A stretch of 32,581 nt of DNA, from assembly GCA_017543645.1 (NCBI GenBank), contig JAFYFR010000078.1, positions 1 through 32,581 on the forward strand, read 5' to 3'. This DNA is from Bacteroidales bacterium. Lineage in GTDB: Bacteria; Bacteroidota; Bacteroidia; Bacteroidales; UBA3824. Positions 16,635 to 23,815 of the stretch are shown here, piece by piece (within the stretch, counting starts at the first letter, position 1; every line of letters begins with the position of its first letter). The translations under genes and the position numbers were made by a program. The notes below the pieces were generated by a model. It saw only the letters and a list, made by a program, of their open reading frames with translations, had not been told where the DNA came from and searched no databases.

Positions 16635-16673
16635 TTGCTGTTGAGTAATAAAGAACTTTAACACAATATTATT

Positions 16674-17393
16674 ATGAGATGCAATTATTGCGGAATGGAT
16701 AATTCCGATGGCGCACAAAACTGCGCTAACTGTGGCAAACCTTTGAAAATGGAGAGCTGCAAAAAGACAATACTTGAAATGGACGCGATGCCTCAAGCCA
16801 GCGTTGACGTAGATTTAACCGATCAACAGAATTACGGGCAGCAGGAGGTAGGCAACTGTAAAAAATGCAACTATCCGCTCCAACCGGGCGCAACTGTCTG
16901 TCCAAATTGTAATACACCAGTCAAAAACGCCGGCACACCACCTAAGTCCAACGGAGTCCATCGTCCTACTGTGTTAGGGACAGTCGACGACACGGAGGAG
17001 GCCGCCAGCGCAAGCCAAGGGGTCGTGTTCGGAAATGCGGACAATAAGCCCAAAAACACGCCGTTCAAAGGTACTGTGAACCCATACGTCCAAAAAATAT
17101 TGGAGACGGAGTTCACACTGAAACCAATCAAGAAAGAGAACGAAAAGCACGAGCCGGCGGAACTCACATTCTCGGGCGAGGAGGTGGTGCTCAACCGTGG
17201 CAACCTTGAACAGAACAACATGTCGATAACTTCTCGCACACAAGCCATAGTTACCAGTGAAGACGGAAAATTCTTTATCAAAGACGGAAGCGATTTCAAA
17301 ACCACATTTGTCCAAGCCAAAAACAAAACCGAAATCAAAGACGGCGATATCATTCTCATGGGCGACCGTATGTTCGTATTCCATATAAATTAA
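16674..17393 (+). CDS. Double zinc-ribbon protein with degenerate C-terminal FHA domain
   Basis: 239 residues, soluble, no signal or membrane segment. Two zinc ribbons: Cys3, Cys6, Cys17, Cys20 and Cys62, Cys65, Cys76, Cys79 (both CxxC-x10-CxxC). A flexible linker follows, and a C-terminal FHA-like fold (about 162-238) with VVLNRGNL at the first conserved turn and DGDIILMGDRMFVF as the last strands. The FHA binding loop reads SITSRTQA, so the usual SxxH His is missing; pThr binding is doubtful. Thr32 (KKTI) and Thr99 (RPTV) sit in the basic-Thr-aliphatic motif that recurs through the cluster. It is the first gene of the cluster and ends 12 bases before the kinase start, so it is probably an adaptor for the kinase. 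That role is inference. Confidence 0.8.
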   Translation: MRCNYCGMDNSDGAQNCANCGKPLKMESCKKTILEMDAMPQASVDVDLTDQQNYGQQEVGNCKKCNYPLQPGATVCPNCNTPVKNAGTPPKSNGVHRPTVLGTVDDTEEAASASQGVVFGNADNKPKNTPFKGTVNPYVQKILETEFTLKPIKKENEKHEPAELTFSGEEVVLNRGNLEQNNMSITSRTQAIVTSEDGKFFIKDGSDFKTTFVQAKNKTEIKDGDIILMGDRMFVFHIN

Positions 17394-17405
17394 TAAGGTG
17401 TGGAT

Positions 17406-18776
17406 ATGGCAGAAGTCGCACAAAAATGCTATTTAAAGCCCGGCGAAGTCATAGGCGGACGATACCAAGTAGAGCGTCTGCTTGGCGAAGGTTCGTTTGG
17501 ACTTGTATACCAAGTTAGAGACAGCTCTGGTAGCCCGTTTGCCTTTAAATTGTTGAAGCTTTGGGAGATACCGCCAGATGTCAGGGAATCGCTCGCTACA
17601 CGTTTCAAAATGGAGTTTGAGACAGGCAGGATCGACTGCGAATACCTTGTCCGCTCGTTAGACTATGGCATGATGTATGGCAATCCGTTCATTATTATGG
17701 AGTTTTGCGACGGGGGAGATGTTATCTCTTATTCGGAGAAACATAATCTGAATTTGTCGAAATTTGCCTGTCACGTTCTCTATGGACTTGAAGCACTGCA
17801 CAATGAGGGCAAGGTTCACCGAGATTTGAAACCCGAGAACGTGCTGGTGAAACCCGACGGACGTTTCGCCCTTACTGATTTCGGAATATCAGGCGACCGC
17901 AACAAGAAACTCACCGAAGTGAACTTCTTGGGAAAGCCTCTTCAGGTGTTCGGCACATACGCCTATATGCCGCCCGAGCAGGTTAAGCCGGTAAAGCACG
18001 CACCCACTGTGCTACCTACTACCGACATTTTTTCTTTCGGAGTGATGATATTCCAGCTCCTTACAGGCGAACTGCCGTTTGGCAGGCTCGACGACCAGGG
18101 CGACCTTGTGCCGTATATCAAGAACGGGAAGGCTGGAATTTGGAACCGAAACCTGCTCCGCAGCACACAGAACGGTCAAAAGTGGCTTCCACTTGTAGAG
18201 GGATGCCTTCAGCCCGATTATACCAAAAGGATTCAGAAAGCGACACAAGTTCTGGACTATGTTCCCGACAAAGATTTCACCGACAGCGTGGAAAAGCAGC
18301 CGAGAGTTCAAAAATCGTTCTGCACATCTATCAAAAACGGACTAAAGCTAAAGGTGATGCAAGGCGAAGAATACGGCAAGGAGTTTCTGCTGACAGAGTT
18401 GAAACAGCGTTTCGGACAGATTCTCAGGATGGGGCGCAAAGACGATTCGGTATTCAATGAAATAGACATTGTGGAAAACCAGAGCTGCTATATCTCGCGA
18501 ATGCACTGCTGTTTTGAGTTTTACCCGAACACCGGGGCGTGGGTCATCCGCGACGGGCAATGGCGCAGCAACTGCGCACGAGCGTCGCTCATGTCAGAAA
18601 AATTTCCATGCGATACCTGCCCTATGCCTTGCAATGGCAAGAACAAGTGGTTCTGGAAAAACTCTCTCAACGGCACGTTCCTCAACTCACAGGAAGTTAC
18701 TCAGAAAGGAATGATTATCAATCCCGGCGACATAATCTCTATCGGCGACACCAAAATCAGGGTAGAAGCTTATTAA
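17406..18776 (+). CDS. Hanks-type Ser/Thr protein kinase with C-terminal FHA carrying a four-Cys insertion
   Basis: 456 residues from ATG 17406 (AAGG at a good distance upstream; a GTG six bases earlier is less likely). Kinase domain 20-290: glycine loop GEGSFG (27-32), Lys48 in FAFK, HRDLKPEN (138-145, Asp140), DFG (158-160), PPE (189-191) and DIFSFG (207-212). No membrane segment, so it is cytosolic. FHA domain about 313-455 with Gly343-Arg344, SRMH (364-367) and NG (422-423), all pThr-binding positions kept. Between two FHA strands lies an insertion with Cys390, Cys402, Cys405 and Cys409, which looks able to hold zinc or an Fe-S cluster. It should phosphorylate and bind cluster partners; the targets are not known. 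Confidence 0.92.
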   Translation: MAEVAQKCYLKPGEVIGGRYQVERLLGEGSFGLVYQVRDSSGSPFAFKLLKLWEIPPDVRESLATRFKMEFETGRIDCEYLVRSLDYGMMYGNPFIIMEFCDGGDVISYSEKHNLNLSKFACHVLYGLEALHNEGKVHRDLKPENVLVKPDGRFALTDFGISGDRNKKLTEVNFLGKPLQVFGTYAYMPPEQVKPVKHAPTVLPTTDIFSFGVMIFQLLTGELPFGRLDDQGDLVPYIKNGKAGIWNRNLLRSTQNGQKWLPLVEGCLQPDYTKRIQKATQVLDYVPDKDFTDSVEKQPRVQKSFCTSIKNGLKLKVMQGEEYGKEFLLTELKQRFGQILRMGRKDDSVFNEIDIVENQSCYISRMHCCFEFYPNTGAWVIRDGQWRSNCARASLMSEKFPCDTCPMPCNGKNKWFWKNSLNGTFLNSQEVTQKGMIINPGDIISIGDTKIRVEAY

Positions 18777-18810
18777 ATCACAGACTATAAAACAATAATC
18801 ATCAGAAAAA

Positions 18811-20379
18811 ATGACAAAACAGACACAACCCTATAAGAAACAGACATTTGCCGGTTCGGTAGCCGCTGGGTTAGGCTCAATATTCAAGGCAGGAGGCAAA
18901 AAATACTACATTTTGGAGCATAAGGTAACGTCAAAATTCCACAAGGCTGGCGAATGGCAGGAAATCATCGTAGACAACATCGAACTCGGGCGTTCTAACA
19001 AATGTCAGGTGCAGTTCGATGACAGTTTTGCCACGGTTTCGGCTCGCCATGCAGCAATTGTAAAGGACGGAGACAACTGGAAACTCGTGCAGCTGTCACA
19101 AACCAACTCCACTCTTTTGAACGGACACAAAGTAGAGAAAGAGTGGTATCTGCAAAACGGCGACGAAATACAGCTCTCTGTCAACGGTCCCAAGCTCGGA
19201 TTCATAATTCCAACTGGTGCAAAATCCACCGTCGGCACGATAGGTTTGACAAGGCGTCTGAGCCTATTCCGCCAACAGGCATTAAAACCGTACAAGGCGG
19301 CGATAACCACGCTGTCGATAATTCTGGTTCTAGCCGTAGGTGGATTAACAGCAAAAAATGTATATGATAACTGCGAATATAAAAAGTATCAAGAAACAGT
19401 TGCCGAACAGCAGAAAAAGGCAGAGGAAGAACGCGAACAACTAAGGGAAGAGGCTGAAGAACGTGCAAAACAAGCGGAATCTGCTCGCATAGAACTTGAA
19501 CAGAAGTTAGCTGATGAACAGCAGAAACTTGCTGATTTGGAGGCACAGCGTCAAGCCGACCAACAAGCGATAGCTAATCTAAAAAACAATATCGCTAATT
19601 TGAAACAGAAGGTTGTAGGTCCTTTGCCAGCGGAACTTAAGCAATACGAAAAAGATATTCTGTTCCTTTATGTTTCTGAGGTCAGAGTTAAAGGGAAGCC
19701 TTTGATAATGACCAATGGCAGAAAACTTGGATGGACGGGAACTGCTTTCCTCTGCGATGACGGAAGAGTTGTTACAGCAAAGCACTGTATTGAGGGATGG
19801 CTGTTTGATGCTGGTGGCATATTGTCAGAACTCAACAAGGATAGTCGCGAACTCCTTTTGCTGTATTTATTTAACCCCGACAAAGTGAAAATCGAAGCCG
19901 ATGTCAACCTATACAACGCCCATCAGGAGATATTCTTGAAATCCACCCAGTTCAGGACTGGAGCGTCGGGATATTACCAGACTGATGACGGCAGCAAGTA
20001 CATTGCCTGCACCAAATGGGGCAACGACTGGGCATACGCCGAGACTACCAAACGCGGCAGCATACACCGAAACGGCGAATCTGCTAAGCATTTGAAAGCA
20101 GGTCAGAAACTATCCGTTATGGGATTTCCTCTTGGTATAGGCGGAGGCGACCGCTCGCAGCAGAACATGACACCCTTGTTCAGCACCTGTACGGTGGCTC
20201 ACGACAAGGGGCTTCAAGGCGGTGTTATCGAAGTTTCAGAGAACGGCACAGACCAAGGCAACTCGGGCGGGCCGGTGTTCGCCAATACCAATGGCAAGAT
20301 TGAAGCCGTTGGACTTGTCTCGTATGGCAACGGGAACCGTGGTAAACTGGGTGGTATGTGTTCAGTAAGTCAGTTTTAA
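18811..20379 (+). CDS. Transmembrane FHA-coiled-coil-trypsin-like serine protease
   Basis: 522 residues. An N-terminal FHA domain (about 45-130) has Gly60-Arg61, SARH (77-80) and NG (104-105). One membrane segment (163-181) is preceded by basic residues (RRLSLFRQQALKPYK), placing the FHA in the cytoplasm. A Glu/Gln/Lys-rich coiled coil (190-268) leads to a trypsin-like domain (about 275-522) with His325 in VVTAKHC, a probable Asp406 in GNDWAYAE and Ser485 in GNSGGPVF. So a cytoplasmic phosphothreonine reader is joined through the membrane to a periplasmic protease. The chain stops soon after LVSYGNGNRGKLGGMCSVSQF-type residues, slightly shorter than most trypsin-like domains, lacking the final helix. 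The Asp assignment is the weakest part. Confidence 0.88.
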   Translation: MTKQTQPYKKQTFAGSVAAGLGSIFKAGGKKYYILEHKVTSKFHKAGEWQEIIVDNIELGRSNKCQVQFDDSFATVSARHAAIVKDGDNWKLVQLSQTNSTLLNGHKVEKEWYLQNGDEIQLSVNGPKLGFIIPTGAKSTVGTIGLTRRLSLFRQQALKPYKAAITTLSIILVLAVGGLTAKNVYDNCEYKKYQETVAEQQKKAEEEREQLREEAEERAKQAESARIELEQKLADEQQKLADLEAQRQADQQAIANLKNNIANLKQKVVGPLPAELKQYEKDILFLYVSEVRVKGKPLIMTNGRKLGWTGTAFLCDDGRVVTAKHCIEGWLFDAGGILSELNKDSRELLLLYLFNPDKVKIEADVNLYNAHQEIFLKSTQFRTGASGYYQTDDGSKYIACTKWGNDWAYAETTKRGSIHRNGESAKHLKAGQKLSVMGFPLGIGGGDRSQQNMTPLFSTCTVAHDKGLQGGVIEVSENGTDQGNSGGPVFANTNGKIEAVGLVSYGNGNRGKLGGMCSVSQF

Positions 20380-20390
20380 TTGGTACGATT

Positions 20391-21248
20391 ATGAAAGCCA
20401 TATTGTTTACATTCGCCGCGATTGTATGTTCTTCGGTTTGCCATGCGCAAAGTATCGAACAGTTTTTCAGAAAGTCGCCGCTGCAGACAGCCGTTGAGCA
20501 GTCTATATCGCCCGGTCTGTACGTCATCCGGCAGGATTATGTCCTCCGAAAAAACTCCACCGGGGAGTTTTTTACCCGCAACAATGCCCCCGAGTTTTCA
20601 TCCACATACTCCTTGGCGGTAAAGGCGTCAGGTGGATACTACGTGTCGGAGACTGCGGCCATGCCGTGGAAATACGACGGTGTGTTCATAAAACTGTCCA
20701 ATCCTGACAACTACACCCCTGTGATTTCCAAGACAATGATTTCTCATTTGCAAGAAAAAGCCAGCTATGCCGCAGTTGACACCGGGAGCTTAAAGGCGGT
20801 GCAGAAGATGCGGAAACTGTTCTTCATCTCAGACACGTTGTCTGACAAGTCCGAATTCGTTCCCTTTGTAGGCAGTGCCGATGAGTTTTTCACCCTTTGG
20901 GTAACAGTCCCCGACACTGTGCAACTGAGTAGCAGCACGGCTTTGAGGTTTATCTTCAATACTGTTGCTGCCAATGAGGTTTCTGCTGGCAACGTCAATC
21001 TGCCTAATACTGACGACAAGATTCTCGGCGGACTGCTCATTGCAACGGACAGCAAAAACATAGGCGTATTGGAATGTCAGCTTGCCGGCCTGATGGTGTG
21101 CGACGGCAGCAACTGGCGTTATGCCATGCTGCCTAAGCCGAACAAGCCTAAGCCGACAAAAAGCGACGAAACCATTGAACTCACACCCGTAAAATCCGGC
21201 GTGGAAACAGATAATCCAAAAAACAAGAACAATAGAAAAAGAAAATGA
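20391..21248 (+). CDS. Exported protein of unknown function
   Basis: 285 residues from ATG 20391, beginning with a Sec signal (MKAILFTFAAIVCSSVCHAQ); an in-frame GTG 33 bases earlier overlaps the protease gene and would spoil the signal. The mature part is mixed alpha/beta with no motif I recognise, and ends in a Pro/Lys-rich, strongly basic tail (KNKNNRKRK). Eleven bases separate it from the protease stop and its own stop overlaps the phosphatase start (ATGA), so it is made together with both. The position suggests a periplasmic partner, possibly substrate or regulator of the protease domain. Confidence 0.75.
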   Translation: MKAILFTFAAIVCSSVCHAQSIEQFFRKSPLQTAVEQSISPGLYVIRQDYVLRKNSTGEFFTRNNAPEFSSTYSLAVKASGGYYVSETAAMPWKYDGVFIKLSNPDNYTPVISKTMISHLQEKASYAAVDTGSLKAVQKMRKLFFISDTLSDKSEFVPFVGSADEFFTLWVTVPDTVQLSSSTALRFIFNTVAANEVSAGNVNLPNTDDKILGGLLIATDSKNIGVLECQLAGLMVCDGSNWRYAMLPKPNKPKPTKSDETIELTPVKSGVETDNPKNKNNRKRK

Positions 21249-22876
21249 GAGAACCAAATCAAGAAGAACACTGCCTCCAGACTACTTTTATGATGGCGGC
21301 AAAGTCAAACGTCGGAATGGTGCGCGACAACAACGAGGACAATTTCCAAGTGTCGTCAGACCTCGACAATTCTATGATGCAGTGGCGCAACAATGAGTTA
21401 TGCCAGCTTTCTAACCGTGGTGCGCTCCTTGTGGTGGCCGACGGCATGGGCGGCATGAACGCCGGAGAGGTGGCTTCCGAAATAGCCATTGATACCGTCA
21501 GAGATTGTTTCAAGCCCGAACTCATTACCGACGAGGTTGTTAAGACCCGTTATACCATAGAGCGTTTTATGAACTCGGTGATTACCGAGGCCGACAACCG
21601 TATCAAGCAGACTGCCAGACAACGCCCCGAAACCAAGGGCATGGGTACGACGATGGTTATGGGATGGATTTTCGGCGAGAACCTCTATGTGTCGTGGTGC
21701 GGCGATTCTCGTGCCTACGTGTTCAATCCCCGGAAAGGATTGAAACGCCTCTCCAAAGACCATTCGCTTGTGCAGCAGCTCGTAGACAGCGGAAAAATCT
21801 CTAAGGAAGACGCATTCGACTATCCCGACAGCAATGTTATCACCAATTCGCTGTGCGCGGTAGACCAGATAGCCGTTCCCGAAGCACTTACCATGCCGCA
21901 CCGCTTGGAGAAAGACGATGTGGTGCTGCTCTGTTCCGACGGACTTTGCGGCCTTATCCGCGACGCCGAAATTCAGGATATTATGGCACAGAATCCGGAG
22001 AATATGGAACAGTGCTGCGACACCCTGATTAAGGCCGCCTGCGATGCCGGTGGTCACGATAACGTTACCGTGGCATTGTGCAGAATGGTTACGGTAAAAG
22101 ATTCGGACTCTGACGCACTTGTTGCTCCTACAAATACAGGCAGAAAGACTTGGCTGAAATGGGGCGGAATAGCGATTGCCGCGCTATTGTTGGGATTGTG
22201 CGTCTATTGGTTCGGATTCAGAAATAAACCAATAGCAGAAGAACAAACGGATGTAGCAGATACTATTCCACCAATAGCCGATGATTCTTCTCAAATTGAA
22301 GAAGTCAAGGTCAAAAAAGTATGGAAGTATGTTTATAAGACTGTCGATACAACAGATACCGATGTTGTGACAGACAGCATTACAGCTGAATTAAAGAAAA
22401 ATCCAAAAACACAACTGGACGATTTATTCATTACCGCAAAATTCTTAGCTAATCAGAAATCAGATTATCACTTTGCAACTTTTAAATATAAAACACAAGA
22501 TACTATTATTTATGGTAATTTGGTGAATGATGAAGAAACCCCGTGTCGGAATTATAAAGTGTCGTTTTCTAAAAATAAGTTTGACAACGATATTATTACT
22601 GGCATTATGGTAGATGATAAGACACGCGATACTGTGTTTCTTTTCAATGTTCCACTAACAAGAAATGCGACAAATTTGGAAAGAAGTGGAAGAAATAACC
22701 GCGAAGACAATAACGGAACAAATTCTATTCCATCACAGCCCGACGGTAATTCAAGTAATAACCCAGACGGTGTAAATCCACCCACTGATGAACAAGAAAC
22801 CGGAAATAATTCCCAAATTCAAGGAACAATAGACGACTCCATCCTGACACTACACCAAAATCCTAATAACCAATGA
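21245..22876 (+). CDS. PP2C-type Ser/Thr phosphatase with membrane anchor and exported tail
   Basis: 543 residues. The PP2C domain (about 14-285) has all metal-binding motifs: VRDNNEDNF (26-34), VVADGMGG (63-70), GMGTTMV (132-138), CGDSRAYVF (152-160), CSDGLCGLI (230-238) and GHDNVTVAL (270-278). One membrane segment follows (305-324), so the catalytic part is cytoplasmic and the last 220 residues lie outside. That tail is Asp/Thr- and finally Asn/Gly/Ser-rich and unrecognised, and its DNA is clearly more AT-rich than the phosphatase part. It is the natural counter-enzyme of the two kinases in the cluster. Start and stop both overlap neighbours by four bases, implying coupled translation. Confidence 0.92.
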   Translation: MREPNQEEHCLQTTFMMAAKSNVGMVRDNNEDNFQVSSDLDNSMMQWRNNELCQLSNRGALLVVADGMGGMNAGEVASEIAIDTVRDCFKPELITDEVVKTRYTIERFMNSVITEADNRIKQTARQRPETKGMGTTMVMGWIFGENLYVSWCGDSRAYVFNPRKGLKRLSKDHSLVQQLVDSGKISKEDAFDYPDSNVITNSLCAVDQIAVPEALTMPHRLEKDDVVLLCSDGLCGLIRDAEIQDIMAQNPENMEQCCDTLIKAACDAGGHDNVTVALCRMVTVKDSDSDALVAPTNTGRKTWLKWGGIAIAALLLGLCVYWFGFRNKPIAEEQTDVADTIPPIADDSSQIEEVKVKKVWKYVYKTVDTTDTDVVTDSITAELKKNPKTQLDDLFITAKFLANQKSDYHFATFKYKTQDTIIYGNLVNDEETPCRNYKVSFSKNKFDNDIITGIMVDDKTRDTVFLFNVPLTRNATNLERSGRNNREDNNGTNSIPSQPDGNSSNNPDGVNPPTDEQETGNNSQIQGTIDDSILTLHQNPNNQ

Positions 22877-23796
22877 CCGAGATAAAGATAACCATAGGCC
22901 GTGAAGATAAAAATATGATAGTAATCCCCGAGAATTTCAATCTTGTATCGCGGTATCACGCAACAATAACACGCAACGTGGACGGGAGTTATGAATTTGC
23001 AGATTTCTCTACTGCCGGCACATCTATCAACGGTGAGATGGTTCATAACGCATCAAGAATCGTAAGGCACGGCGACGAAATTATTCTCGCCGGTCAATGC
23101 GCCATTAACTGGCCTGTGATTGATGCCATCGTTCAGCAGTGCGAGCCTCAGCCCCAGCTATCAGGCAAAAAGACAGTTTACAGAAGTTTCGACCCGCCAA
23201 TGGAGCAGACTGGCGGCAAAAAGACTGTTTATCGCGAATACGAACCGCCAACCCCCGAAAGCCGCGAGACCCGCATCCAAGAGTTCGAAGCCCCGCGCGA
23301 GAGCATCCCAAAAAGAACCGTTCCGTTGCAAAGCACTGTCCCTGTGCAAAGTACCACATCCTTTGGCACAAGTTCGGGCGGATACCGAAGCGGCAGAATC
23401 TGGTCCGCGTCAGAAATAGCCAAGTACCTGAGAAAATGGAACTGGGGCGCGTTCCTGCTGAGTTTTGTATGGGGATGCTTCCATAAGATATACTGGCCGC
23501 TGATAGTGCTTGCCGCCAACCTTGTAGTTTCGGTTCTGCCATTGATTATGCAGGGCGAGGAACTTATTATAGCCGTGGCTGTTATCACATGGATTGTCCA
23601 CCTCGCCCTCTTTGTGGTGGCGGTGTACCTCGGCATCAACGGCAGCGAGCGGGCGTGGAAGCGCGGCGTGTGCGACAAGAACTTCGAGCGTTTCAAAAAG
23701 AAACAGCAGCAGTGGGCGACGGCGGGATTTGTATGTTTCGGCATCGGAATCCTGCTCATAATCATTATGGTAATAGCATTTATTGATAAAGTTTAA
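22873..23796 (+). CDS. FHA-domain multi-span membrane protein with KKTVYR repeats
   Basis: 307 residues. FHA domain 1-85 with Gly9-Arg10, SRYH (26-29) and TSING (50-54). A proline-rich linker (90-165) holds two near-identical copies of KKTVYR (Thr101 and Thr118, 17 residues apart, each followed by an aromatic, an acid and Pro-Pro) plus RETRI (Thr133) and KRTV (Thr149). The C-terminal part (about 170-307) has three or four membrane segments and a WNWGAFLLSFVWGCFHKIYW entry resembling DUF2628 proteins. The linker Thr residues look like kinase targets read by FHA domains of partners, so this could be a membrane scaffold. Starts in a four-base overlap with the phosphatase gene. Confidence 0.82.
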   Translation: MTEIKITIGREDKNMIVIPENFNLVSRYHATITRNVDGSYEFADFSTAGTSINGEMVHNASRIVRHGDEIILAGQCAINWPVIDAIVQQCEPQPQLSGKKTVYRSFDPPMEQTGGKKTVYREYEPPTPESRETRIQEFEAPRESIPKRTVPLQSTVPVQSTTSFGTSSGGYRSGRIWSASEIAKYLRKWNWGAFLLSFVWGCFHKIYWPLIVLAANLVVSVLPLIMQGEELIIAVAVITWIVHLALFVVAVYLGINGSERAWKRGVCDKNFERFKKKQQQWATAGFVCFGIGILLIIIMVIAFIDKV

Positions 23797-23815
23797 CAAT
23801 TTAGCAACTAAAAAT

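Noticed and set aside
16388..16650. tmRNA, RNase P RNA, SRP RNA or cobalamin riboswitch as identity of the leader
   Set aside because: None of their conserved cores (tag frame with TTCGA arm, GAGGAAAGTCC, GGAAGCA apical loop, cobalamin boxes) is present.
16431..16673. Nine-base direct repeat AATATTATT at 16431-16439 and 16665-16673 flanking the structured leader, as if a target duplication of a small mobile element
   Set aside because: No terminal inverted repeats fit, the repeat is pure A/T in AT-rich DNA, and the left copy is part of the closing helix, so chance is as likely.
20350..20395. Frameshift joining the protease end to the next gene
   Set aside because: The next gene has its own signal peptide and start, and the protease stops close to where the fold can end; reading on in another frame gives no protease-like residues.
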